A stretch of 64,000 bases of DNA. Origin: Heterotrichella gracilis. Taxonomy: Eukaryota; Sar; Xanthophyceae; Tribonematales; Xanthonemataceae. The notes under the pieces were generated by a model. That model did not search any database. It was not told where the DNA came from and worked only from the letters and a program-made list of their open reading frames with translations. Each line of letters starts with the position of its first letter. Position 1 is the first letter of the stretch. Both the position numbers and the translations under genes were made by a program. The stretch lies in NCBI GenBank assembly GCA_032358255.1, contig JAULBX010002999.1, forward strand, positions 62,001 through 126,000, read 5' to 3'. Shown one piece after another: positions 32,279-44,600 of the stretch.

Positions 32279-34324
32279 CTAGATCCCAAAACAGGTTCCT
32301 GTCACCCACCTGCGCAGCATGAGTACCAGGCGCACGTTCGGCCTGCCCTCCAGGAATCGCACCCAGTTTGGCTCAGCCTTGACCACTCTGTACCCCCGCT
32401 GCAGGTACATCTGGTAGGCTGCCACGTTGGTGGGGTCCACATGCAGGGCCATGGAGCGACAGCCCCATTGGGTGGCAACCTGTGCATGTGGGGGGTTTTG
32501 GTGGTGGAGTGGAGCCAGTGGGGTGTGGTGATGGTGGTGACAGTGGCGGTACATAGGCGCTTGCATACCAAGATCCATCACAAGCCTGATACGCAACATT
32601 GCACCACAGACCCGCTGAAAATGTACATTTCAACATTACATAATATGTCCCCACATCTCCTCAGCCCGCAGCAGCAGCTCCTGCCCAGCCCAAACCCTGT
32701 ACATAAACCGTAAACCCTAGACCATAAACATGACCCCACACCTCCTCAGCGCGGCGCAGCAGCTTCCGCCCCACCCCCTGCCACCGGGCCCAGGGGACAA
32801 CCGCCAAATTGGCCATGTAGGCGGTGTGTGCAAGTGCATAGGTTGCGCTCCACACCAAGAATCACCAGGAGACCTGATTTGCAAATGTGCACACCAGACC
32901 CGCTGAAAATGTTCACCTGAACTCAATATAATATAACATGCCCCCGCACCTCCTCAGCCCGCAGCAGCAGCTCCCGCCCCACCCCCTGCCGCCGGGCCCA
33001 GGGGGCCACCGCCAAGTTGGCCATGTAGGCTGTGTGCTTGCGCGCCACCATGCGGGTGGTGCCCCCTGCCCGGACCACCCGCGGGGGCACGTGCTGGGCC
33101 AAGGAGTCCACAGTGATGGACCCTAGTAGGGTTCTGGACTGCTGCTCAAGGCGCTCCTGGGAGAGGAAAACATATAATTACATAAAATAATGAAGAAGTG
33201 CACTCCACGCAGCCTGTCCTTGCACAATCGCGTTGCTTAATGAAGAGAATTTAGCGAGCAGAAGGGCACTGGGAGGGGAATGGAGCTGGGTCCTGGATAT
33301 GATGTAGTGCAGTATTTGGCGATGACTCATGATGGAGGGGGTTGCCAAGAGACCCTAAACTTCAAACCCTAAACTTCAAACCCTAACTAAACCTGACCCA
33401 TGGCCCCACCCACCTGCAGTTGCCCCGAGAGCAGCAGCTGCAACCAGGCAGGCACCTCATTTGCAATGTCCCTACCGTCCACTTACCACGCCATGCATCC
33501 ACCATGCCATGCAATGCCACAATTCTCACCCACCTGCAATTGACCCGAGAGCAGCAGCTGCAACCAGCCAGGCACCTCAGGACTGGCCTCCCCCTCCTCC
33601 TCCTCCCCACTGTGCGCCAGCAGGCAGGCAAAGCGCCCTTGGTCCTGCCGCCGCTCATACTCCTGACCTGCACAACACACGTCAAGATGTGTTTATTAGA
33701 TGTATACCTTTTGTCATGGCGTGTGCGCCGGATGAGCAGCCATGGCCAAAATGGGAGGTAAGGTGTGAGGCATGGACTGTGTGCAATGCCACCAAGGAGA
33801 GACCAAACCCTAACCCTAACGCCAAACCCTACACCCTAATGCTCGACAGGGGCTGAGCAGCGGCCCTGGTCGTGAATCAAAGTGACGCCGCTCGTACTCC
33901 CGCCCTGCCTCCACACACATGCACCCTGCTTCCTCTCCGCACTGTATATATTCCCTACCACGCTCCCTCAGCTGCCAATACCTCCTCTCCACCCAGAACC
34001 CTAAACAAAACAGCGATTTTGCGCTAGCTGCAAATCTGCCATCTACAACGCTAGATCCTAAACACAATGGCGCATTCATTGGGGGTCGAGAAGTAGTGTG
34101 CACCTATTTCCAGCGCCATCACCCTGTCCACCCGCAGGATCTTCTCCATGAAGGGCCCCGAGGTGGGGTAGAACGCCTGGCAGTGCAGCTCCGCCACATT
34201 CCAGTAGTCGCGCTTGGAGGCCACCCGGATGGACACGCCCTGTGTGCGGGGCACTGCCTCTGATGTGGCCGAGGGCAGGGAAGCTCCTAGGCTGCTGGCT
34301 ACGGGGCGGAAGCTGGCGCAGCGC
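32279..34324 (-). CDS. GNAT-family N-acetyltransferase (first exon not resolved)
   Basis: Minus-strand exons 34324-34104, 33667-33534, 33156-32950 and 32479-32279 join in phase. They read GVSIRVASKRDYWNVAELH and VDRVMALEIG, then QEYERRQDQGRFACLLAH, then a block ending TAYMANLAVAPWARRQGVGR and ELLLRAEE, then VATQWGCRSMALHVDPTN and AAYQMYLQRGYRVV. This is the GNAT fold; RRQGVGR is the (Q/R)xxGx(G/A) acetyl-CoA loop. The Ser/Ala-rich N-terminal part (ASFRPVASSLGASLPSATSE) looks like a plastid transit peptide, as in plant plastid GNATs, which acetylate protein N-termini or lysines. The exon at 34324 starts in phase 2, so a start exon lies upstream and was not found. The stop at 32279 assumes read-through of the last donor; otherwise the exon ends at 32310. 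Introns hold echoes of three exons. Confidence 0.8.
32653..32834 (-). repeat. Two exon echoes of the GNAT acetyl-CoA-binding exon
   Basis: Two copies (32653-32697 and 32740-32834) of the 3' part of exon 32950-33156 lie in the following intron. The longer one still encodes AYMANLAVVPWARWQGVGRK with the acetyl-CoA motif and keeps a donor-like edge. They are spaced about 90 and 210 bases apart, with CATAAACCGTAAACCCTAGA-type sequence between. Confidence 0.85.
33413..33460 (-). repeat. Exon echo of GNAT exon 33534-33667 (3' edge)
   Basis: ACCTGCAGTTGCCCCGAGAG followed by CAGCAGCTGCAACCAGGCAG repeats the edge at 33532-33580, including the donor-side CAC. CCCTAAACTTCAAACCCTAA-type sequence lies just beyond it (33352-33390). 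A second, weaker echo of the 5' edge of the same exon is at 33862-33905. Confidence 0.75.
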
Positions 34325-35631
34325 CTGCGTCCTGGATGATATGAATAATTCAGGCATGCAGCTCACCACAACACATTTTTTTCTTCAATTTCTTGTGGTG
34401 GAGGGCAGGGATGCCCCAGGCTGCTTGATACAGGGCGACAAAGGTGCTACCGCCTGCGGCCTGGATGCACAGGTTGTTGGTCCTAGTGGGCTGCATAAGT
34501 AGGTTGTTGGTTGTGGTGGGTTGCATAAACAAGCCCTATACGTGGGTTGCCAAGGGCGGAGGTTCGATTGAGCAGGGTGGCGCGTTGTGGCGCCTGCGCC
34601 CTGCGTGCACAAACATGGGTTTGGTTGGTACACATGGGTTTGGCGTGAGTACCCAGGTTCATAAGGCTGTCTCCTTTGGTTCCTACACGAGCTACTTACT
34701 CAACTACGTGCAGCCAGAGTCTGGCCTAGGCATGCATGCAGCTGGACCCTACCTGTGGGGCTGGTGGGTTGAGACAGCTGGTAGAGTCCCTTGCAGGTGC
34801 ACAGCAGCCTGTGCAGCATCCCACGGAGCAGTGAGTATGTACTTACACAGCACAGCAGCACAGGTGGCACCTGCCACTCCACACCCAGCACCCACAACTG
34901 CAAAACATGTACGCTAGGCGATGCTACCCATCATACTGTGCAAAGCAGTAGACAATCGTTCCAGTGAAGGACAAGCAGACAACCCACAGGCAAACAGGCA
35001 TGGGCGCATATCAAATCCCCGCCATTCTACTGCCAGCTAGACTCAAAGATCCCACCTTGATGTGCCCAATACCGTGTTGCCCCCCTGCGCCATCATGCTC
35101 CCACGGACTAGCATCGTGGTCTTCCTCAAAAGTGCTTAAAACAGGTGGTTCTGCAACTAGTCAGACACGGTAGGACGTGGGTGTTGTTTTCAAGGCCTGT
35201 GACGCGACAATTTCCTCGATAGGTCCAAAGGTGGGTTGAGGTAGGATGCCTCGACATGGGGCCCCGCATCCGCTGAGTTTGCACACCGGGGGTTCTGTCA
35301 TCACCCGTGTACGTGTGCTGGGTTTGTTAGGTTGACAGAACGTCAGTTGGGAGGTTTAGATTGAAGCCATAGAGGCCTCTGTCCTGTATCGTAACTTGAG
35401 GAATGGCTCACCAATCGTCTTATCCTGACCTCCTCGTTTCTCGACGTTATATTGTTGCTCCTGACTCCACCTCAGTGTTTTCGACTGTGCCCACTTTAAG
35501 TCCACGTTAACGGGTGTCCTTCGGACCCCAGTTGCAGTAATCGTCCACAGCACTCTGCAACCCACTCCTGCTACCACGCCCCGTAACGCTCGCGCCCGTC
35601 GCATGTAGCCTATAGCTAAGGACCGCACACC
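34325..35631. other. Spacer between the GNAT and NOS genes
   Basis: About 1.3 kb between divergent genes. It should contain the GNAT first exon and both promoters. Two or three decayed echoes of the GNAT exon ending at 34324 lie at about 34390-34466 and 34578-34613 (GCCTGCGGCCTGGATG, GCCTGCGCCCTGCGTG). Nothing else is recognisable. Confidence 0.5.
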
Positions 35632-38600
35632 ATGAAGACAGCCCGCAAGTGGCTCTGCGCCATGGAGCCGGGCGTGGAGGACGAGGCCCCGGCTCAGCCC
35701 GCAACCAAGGTGAGAGTGGTCGAGTCCCACCTGGGAATACGACCCTGGTGCAGCCGCCGGCCTGCACATGACTCACTGGAAGGAGTCTACACCATTTAAC
35801 CTACCGGGGTTCCCGCTTTGTCACTATTAGGACCCCCTACAAAATTCAAACGTGTATGTCTTTTCGGGTGGTTCAATACCCAGTCCTGCGCACCAGGATG
35901 TGTTACGGCGAACAAGTGGCGAGCATGCAAGTGCCTGCGACCCTTTTGTGCGATACTTAGCCGGGTCGCGTATGCATGCTATTTCCGATGCCTGCCATGA
36001 GCCCTCCCTAGCTAGACACACACGTCCGGGGCTCGTCGCCCTCCTCGGCTTCCCTATTGCTTAATGTTCTAGCTAGAGACGAAGACGTCATGACCAACTT
36101 GGTGTTTCACGTGGGCAGAATTTGTGATACGTGTGCCGTGCCCCCTCGCTAGAACGGTACTTGGCATAGGAAGGTACAAGGTTTGCCGCCAACTTGAGCT
36201 TCCCAAGGACGTCACCCACACACCTCGGAGGCTTCGATACCTTGCGGGCATCTAGTTCAGAGGGTTGTGGCGAACCTCTGGTTGTGCGACTTGCCGTGAT
36301 TATGATGTCTTTGTAGTGCCCTCAACCCTGGTCCCAACCCTAAACCCTAAATAGCAGCAACGCGAATGCATGGCCGCATCAGGCGCTTCTGCCTGTCACG
36401 CGTGGCAATAGCATTGGGTATAAGCAGAGGCACGGTCAACCAATCACCCCCACCGTACCCCACCCCACCCCACCCCACACCTGTACCCCCCCACCCACAC
36501 ACCCACCACATGCACCCACCCACCCCTCCCTTGTGCAGAGCCATGACCAGCCCACCACCAGCCCAGTGGCCCCACCAACCAGCAATGGGGTACACAAAGA
36601 GGAGGTTGTTGCTCAAACATGCCCAGCAGCAGCAACCACACCCTCCACGCCCGCTGGCCGCTGCCCCTTCATGCACGGCAGCGTTGGGGTGCACCCCTTC
36701 CCAGGTGCGCCACTCAGGTTCAGGGTTCCCAAGTGGGCACCACTTGCACCTTCAAAGACCCTGCTCTAGGTTTGGCAGAACCCACTTAAAAACCCTAAAC
36801 CCTGCGCCGTGCAGGCTACGTGCGCGGGAAGCACCCCGAGATCTGCAAGCACCGTAAACCCTTAACCCTAAACCCTTAACCCTAAACCCTAAACCCTGTG
36901 CCGCGCAGGCTACGTGCATGGGAAGCACCCGGAGATCTGCAAGCACGGCTGCACCCCAGACCCTGCGCTAGGGTTTGATGAAACCCCGAAGGAGACCCTC
37001 ATCAGGGAGGCCATGGAGTACCAGGTAAACCCCAAACCTTAAAACCCTAAACCCTAAAACCGAAATTCAAAGCATGTGCTCTGACAGGCTGGCACCTGCA
37101 CATGTGTGTAGAGCATGCTGGCCTGCCATGCGACGTGCGGATTACTGTCAGTTGGATTGGATTGTCCATTCAAACCTGGCAGTACTCGTGGGATTGCATG
37201 ACGCATCAGCAGTGATCATGAGATGGTTCAGTCAACAGCGTTCAGCACATACTGTATCCTCAAACAGACACCTGTTGCTTGGCTGTCATGCTACTTGGTT
37301 TTTTTTCTTCCGCTGGTGGGAAATGGCCAATGTGCTGCCTCGCATTGTTAATGAAATCCCCAACCTCTTCATGCAGCGGCTGTACCACACCGAGAACGGC
37401 ACCCCAAGCGAGGAGGCGGAGGCGCGCAAGGCTGCTGTGCTGGCACAAATCGAGGCCACCGGCACCTACAGCCACACCTATGACGAGCTGCAGTATGGGG
37501 CGCGCGTGGCATGGCGCAACGCACCAAAGTGCGCGAACCGCAAGGTGGGTGGGCCATATACCCTACATGCTGAAACCCTTGTGCTACCCTTACTCTCAGT
37601 CGGTACACCCTAGTCCCTTGTCGCATTTCTGCACAGGCCATGAAGGCCCTTCCCCCCAAAAAAACGTAGATGAAATTGTCTAATCCCATGCCTTTGTGCA
37701 GTTTTGGGACGTGATCAAGGTGTTGGACAAGCGCGATGTGGACAGCCCCGAGGCAATGTTCGAGGCATGCCTGGACCATTTGGACAAGGCGAATGCAAGC
37801 GGGGTCACAGAGGCGTTCATCACGGTGGGTGGCTAGGGTTTTGGGAGTCAGGGTTAGGGTTTCATGTGCAGGGTGTAGGTTGTGGGGTCAAGGAGGCATT
37901 TATCTTGGTGGGTTTAGGGTTTCGGGTTTGTGGCGTAGCATGTAGGGTTTGAGGCCTGCCTGGACCAATTGGAGAAGGCAAATGCAAGCGGGATCACCGA
38001 GGCATTCATCACGGTGGGTGGCAAGGGCTTATGGGCTAGGGTTTGCAGGCTAGGGTTTAGGGGTGAAGGATGTAGGGGTGTCTGGACGCATGTTTGTGAA
38101 TCCTAAAGTGTGAGGGCAAGGAGTGTTCAAGCAAAGCTAGAGCCAGGGACGGCTGGCCATGCCTTTCGCAATACCTGTAGATCTTGTAGGGTATCAAACA
38201 CAAGCTGTTTGTGGTGAAATGTGTTGGAAATACGGCCATTAATGCCATATATGGGTGGTCAATAATGTTTTTATTTCCCACTCCCCCAGGTGTTTCCCCC
38301 TCAACACCCACTGACCAAGGCTGACACGTGCACGTTGTTATTGTTGGGATTATGCACAATGTGATCGATGATGTTTGATGAACCATAATTTACTTAACGG
38401 GTACTGCCACGCTGCTCCCTCAGGTTTTTCCCCCTCAGCACCCGCTAACCAAGGCTGGCGGTGCGCGTGTGTGGAACAGCCAGCTGCTCAGATATGCGGG
38501 GCACAGGCAGGACGACATGTAAGCAAAAACTCTAAACCCAAACCCTGCAAATTAAACCCTAAGCCCTTACAAGACAGCTGCTCAGATATGCAGGGCACAG

Positions 38601-41600
38601 GCAGGACGACATGTAAGCAAACCCCTAAACTCTGCAATTAAAACCCTAAACCCTAAGTCAGCCAGCTGCCCAGATATGCGGGGCACAGGCAGGACGACAT
38701 GTGCGCAAACCATAAACCCTAAATTTGGATCAGCCACCTGCTGCCATGGACTGGGGCACAGGCTATCCCAGGGATGTGCGCAAGTCGGGTCATTGGCAAT
38801 GTTATGGCCATGTATATGTGTGCATGTGCCATGCAATGCATACATGGCATGTGGATGAATATGTGAGCACGCATGCAGGCCCTTGCATCATGTATGCACG
38901 CGTTGCCAAGCAGAATGTATCTAGCAACAAAGGTGTCATCACTGGCAAAACTCAGGTGGGCAACCCCCTGAGATGGCGTTCATGGAACCCTTAATCCCTA
39001 ACCTTAAATGTGCATCATGTTTGCGCAGGTCCATCCTGGGGGATCCTTCTGAGGTTGCCTTCACGGAAATGCTCAAGACCGAGTATGGGTGGAAGCCGAT
39101 AGGTAAATGGACGGGAAAACCTGCTCAATACGTTGCACAGCAGGAATAGGCGCGATGTGTGCCTGTTGCCTGCACCCATGCAGGGAAGGCTTCGTGTCTT
39201 ATTGCATTGTTGAAAATCACTGTGCAACTCCTTCCTTCCTTCCATTCATCCTTTTTCCGGCGTTTTCGTTTTGTTTCGTTTCTGATCTTGGACGGGCCTG
39301 CCTGGCGCGTGAAGAATGCTGACCTCCTGGCTGTGAAAATGCTGGAATGCACGTGTCCAATTGAAAGCTAATTCCCAGTTTGGTGTGGGTGTGCAGGTGG
39401 CGTGCGTCGCTTCCAGATCATGCCGCTCCTGCTGCAGATCGCACCTGACCAGCCGCCAAAGCTGTTCAACGTGCCAAGGTATGGTAGCTACATCATGTTT
39501 ATTTTACATCATTATGTAATGTTGTTGTCATTATTATCGTTAGGACATTAATAAGGGTGTGGGGTACGGTGTGGAGGGTGTGCTGAATGGGGTGCAGGGA
39601 CCAAGCTGGGTGTATGGTGTGGTGTTGTTCACAGGATGCGATACAATTGTATTTGATCTATTTGGGTGAAAACAGCCTTTATGCTGCAGGCAGTACCATG
39701 GCGAGGTCCCACTGGTCCACCCCACACACTCGTGGTTTTCCGAGCTGGGGCTGCGCTGGTATGGAATCCCTGCGGTGAGTGGCGACAGTAGACTCTAAAC
39801 CCTAAACTGTAAACACGCGCGTGGATCCCAGCATCGGCATCCCAGTCAACTGCTGCTTTGTCTGGGCAATGCCCAATCGCCCGTTTCCAGATTGTACTGC
39901 TGGATAGGAATTGCCCCCCACTTTCTAATTAACATCTATCTATTATTAATGTACACACTCATTGCTTTCCCTGTGTCAGGTGAGCAACATGGAGATTACC
40001 CTGGGAGGAATCCTGTACATCGGCATACCCTTCAACCGCCCATGTCCAGATCATACTGCTGGATAGAATTGCCCCCCCCTTTCTAAATGACATCTGTATT
40101 TTATCCATCTACATACTCATCGCTTTTTTTTGTGCCAGGTGAGCAACATGGAGATCACGCTGGGAGGGATCCTGTACACCGGCATACCCTTTAACGGGTG
40201 GTACGCAGACTCCGAGATTGTGCGCAACATGACTGACGAGTCGAGGTTCAACATGCTGCCGGTGGTGGCAGGCAAGCTGGGGTACTCACTCACCGACAAC
40301 GCATCCCTGTGGCGCGATGCAGCGCTCAATGTCATCAACGAGGTGCGGAAGCCCTAAAGCAAGCTCTAAAGCTCTGAACCCTAAAATGGCTGGCGACGGT
40401 TGCGAGCTGTTGGAGGTGTTGAGAATATGCATTGCCAGTTGCACATTGCATCGTGTCCACCTGCACGCTGACTCAAGTGGGCTTGAATTTATAATTGTCT
40501 AAATATTCCAATTTGTTTCCCACCCGCAGGCCTTCCTGTTTATTTATTTATCTATCCATTTATCAATTTTTCAAACCAATTATTCCTTATTTCGTCTACA
40601 GGCCATCCTGCACAGCTTCCGGCAGGCGTGCGTGGGCATGGTGGACCACCACACCCTCATCCAGGGTTTCTGGGAGTGGTACTGGAAGGAGCGCAGGGTG
40701 CGGGGATACGTGGCGGGCAACTGGAAGTGGTAAGCGTGGACCCCTAAACCCTGAAAACCCTGGACCGTAAATGTGGCAAGGGTTGGAAACGACCCTGGAA
40801 AAATCTAAACCATGTGCCTGACAGGACGCTGAAAGATGCGCCCTGGAAATTCCTTCCCCCTCCCCCCCATAGGGTCGCCTGCCCCGCATTGCTGCCCCCC
40901 CATCCCCCCAACCGTGCCTGGGTCTGAACATCCCCGCCATAAACCTAAAACCCTAATAACCCTAAAACTCTTCCCCTTCCCGCAATGTCATCCTCCCTAT
41001 CGCTGCCTCCACCTCCCCTTGCTATCTGGGATTGAACATTGCTGCCCTAAATCCTAAGACCTAGACCCTAAAACCCTACTCTTCCCTGCAGGGTCATCCC
41101 CCCTATCGCTGCCTCCACCTCCCCTTGCTACCTGGGGCTGAACAAGATGACAGAGTACACGATCAAGGTAAGAAAAACCTAACATAAACCCTAACCCTTG
41201 GAACCCTAAACCCTAAACATTGCTACCTGGGGCTGAACAAGATGATAGAGTACACGATCAAGGTGAGGAAAACCCTAACATACACCCTAACCCTAGCATC
41301 CATAAACCCTAAACCTTGCTACCTGGGGCTGTACAAAATGACAAATTACAAGCTCAAGGTGAGAAAAACCCTAAACCCTAAACCTAGGAACCCTATGTTC
41401 AAGCCTTGCGCCAGTCAGCCTTGACTTGGCTGCCTATACCACTGCTGCAAAAGCCTTCAAGAAGCCCCTAGAGAGCCCGTCAACCCCTGCAACAACTCTG
41501 AAGTACCCCTTCTCCTTGCAGCCCGCATACCTGTATGCCCCCGGCTGGTCCAACTACCGCCGCAAGCTGCTGGGGCCCGCCGCCAAGCGGCCTCCCCGCC

Positions 41601-44600
41601 GCTGCGTTGCCCTCAACCCCTACGTGCTGCGATTCCTGGTCTACCTGAAGAGGCGCGCGGCGGCCCGCAAGGCCAAGGTGCTTGTGCTGTTTGCCACTGT
41701 TTCGGGGACAGCCAAGCGGTTTGCGCAGCAGGTGTGGAAAACCCTTTGCCCTCAAAATACCCTACACTCTAACAACCCTACAGAATGGGTAGCTACCTGT
41801 GGTTTGGGCAGTGCAGCCAGGTTAGCAGGTAGGGAGAACCATATAACCCGTCCTGGTATACCTCAAGCGCCGCGCAGCAGCCCGCAAGGCCAATTGTATA
41901 AATACTGTTCCTTTTTTGAGGCTGTCTGACATCGCTAGCAGGGAGCAGCACATGGCCATGGAGGCTAACCACACCTACCCAACCCACGTCCAATCCATGG
42001 CCTATTAGAACTGTAGAAAAACCTTTGAATCCGTTTACAGTCGTCGCTAAACAGGGCATTCGTTCTTTCTTTGCAGCTGTCTGACATTGCCAGTAAGGAG
42101 CTGCATGTGGTGCTCCTGGATATGGAGGCGTGGGACCCAGATTCCAACCACATCTCGGAGGCCAAGCAAGCAGATGTGGTCCTGCTGGTCACATCCACCT
42201 ATGGCAGCGGGGCGCCGCCACCCGCGGCCACACCGTACGTATAAAACCCTAACACCCTGAAACTCTAGATGTCAAACCCTAAACCCTAAGCAAGCAGATT
42301 GGTGCAGCTGTTCACATCCACATATGGCAGCGGGGCGCCGCCACCCGCAGCCACACCGTACGTGAAACCCTGGAAACCTAAAACCCTGAAGTGTAACCCC
42401 AAGCAAGCGGATGTGGTCCTTCTGTGCGTATCCAAATATGGCAGCGCAGCCACACCATGCGTATTAAAACCCTGACACTGTGGAGCCCAAACCCTAGATC
42501 TCAAACCCTAAACCGTAAGCAAGCGGATGTGGATCTGCTGTGACGTCCACCTATGGCACCGGGGCGCCGCCACCTGCAGCCACACCGTACGTACCTTAAG
42601 GCCCGGAAACCATACCTCTGGAAACCCTTAAGCCCTACGCGGTGCCGTACAACCCTGAAGGCCCAACCCTTGAAACCCCGGAGGCCTACGCAGCCGCAGT
42701 GTGACATCATAGCGTTTCTACACCCTCGAACCCTGAAGCTCAAAACCCAAATCCCTGGAACATGCAAATGTGCAGGGTCAAGCATGCAGCTACAATAACA
42801 CGCGCATCTTACACTTCCGTCTCTTTGCGCAGCTTCCTGCTGGGGTTGCTGGCTCAGCAGCAAGTCATTGGCGCCACCAAGCGGCCACTGGCGCAGAAAC
42901 CCTCAACTCTACTACAGAACACACACATACATCCCACGGTCGGTATCTGTGCATGTAAAGGCATTGTGATTCATGCATTGCAACGTCCATCCCCCGTGTA
43001 ATTATAATTGCCATTTCTCTGCGCAGCTTCCTGCGCTGGCTAGCGGCCCAGCAGCAAGTCAAGGGCGACACCAAGCGGCCTGTGGCACAAATACCCCAAA
43101 AACCTTACCCAGAAACCCTAATTTCCAAATCCCTCAAATTGTATACTTCCACACTTACTATCCTGTGTCGCTGTGCAGCTTCCTGCGCTGGCTAGCAGCC
43201 CAGCAGCAAGTCACGGGCGACACCAAGCGGCCACTGGCGCAGAAGCCCTTTTCGGTGTTTGGGGTCGGCAGCAGCTCCTACCCCCGCTTCTGCGCTGCTG
43301 CTGAGCTCATGAACTCAATGATGCTGGCGGTGGGGGCGAGGCAGCTCACACCCACATTCAAAGGTGAGCTGCGGGGGAGAATCCAGGGTCCTGGACTGTT
43401 TTGCCTTCTCGATTTAGGGGGTTTAGGTTCGAGGGTGTAGAGTTTTTGGGGTTGGTAGCTGCCAGTACCCTTGCTTCTGTGCGGCTGCTGAGCTCACGAA
43501 CTCAATGGCGGTGGCGGTGGGGGCAAGGCAGCTCACACCCAGGTTCAAAGGTGCGTTGTGGGGAGATTCTAGTCCTCGCCTTCTTAATTATTGAACATGC
43601 ATCCGAAGATGACTGCCAGAACAGCCAGTCGTTCGCATGCGGCGCAAGCACTTCATCCAAAGCATAGTTACGCACCGTTTTGATGCTTTTGTGCGACATG
43701 AGGTTCATACCACTCTGTGCAAAACCCTAAGCTAGGGTTTCTCCCCCCACAGGTGACTCTCTGGGAGGCCGCGAGAGCACCTTCAAGTCGTGGCTCACGC
43801 AGGTGGTACGCAACATGCGCACGCAGGTAAACCGTAATTCCCTAACATCAAAACCCTAATCCGCACGCAGCTTCTGGGTGGTGGGGTCTGTACCACGACG
43901 TTTGGTGTGCGCGCGTGCTTCCCCGCAGAAGCCACGCATAGCCTCCACCCTGCACCCTACACCATCGCCCCAACCCTGATCATCCTTGACCTTCTATGCG
44001 ATAGGTGCCCTTAAGGGTGAGCCATACCACCATAACCCCCTTCCCCTGCAGGGTCTGGTGCCACCTGCCTGCACCGCGCTGCTTGCCCGCATGGAGGGAG
44101 AGGAGGGGTCTGTCAACCCGCCATTCGAGCACATGTGGAACGTGGTGCAGCTGGCAGGTGGGGAACCTTACATCGCAACCCTGAGACCCTATAACAAAAC
44201 CCTAATCATTGAATCCTAGTCCCTTTGAGCGCATGTGGAGCGTGTTGCAGCAGGCAGGTGGGAATCCTTAATCTGAAACCCTACAACCCTGGAGCCTACA
44301 GCCCTCCACGGTGAAGTTCTGCAAGGCCATGTGATCATGGTACAAGCTGCCAGGTGGAATACCCTGCAATCCCAACCCCACACCTCTGTTAACTTGTGTC
44401 CATTGTTTCCAAATGTCCTGAGCTGACAACCTAAACCCTAAAAAAAAGCCCCGGTTTTTTATACCGCTTCTCATTTCCATTCCCCTTGTTTGAAGCGCCT
44501 GGCTTGCGACCCCCACCCTTGATGGCTGCTCCCGCCATGCGACGCACATTTCCTGCTGCCAGTCCCCCATAATCCAAACATGTATTCGCTTTACTGCATA

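Noticed and set aside
36855-36896. A true telomere or chromosome end
   Set aside because: The repeats are degenerate, short, in both orientations and lie inside introns of intact genes, so they are interstitial.
38575-38702. CRISPR-like array (regular short repeats)
   Set aside because: The repeats are copies of a coding exon edge with splice donors in a eukaryotic gene; spacers are telomere-like and not unique foreign sequence.
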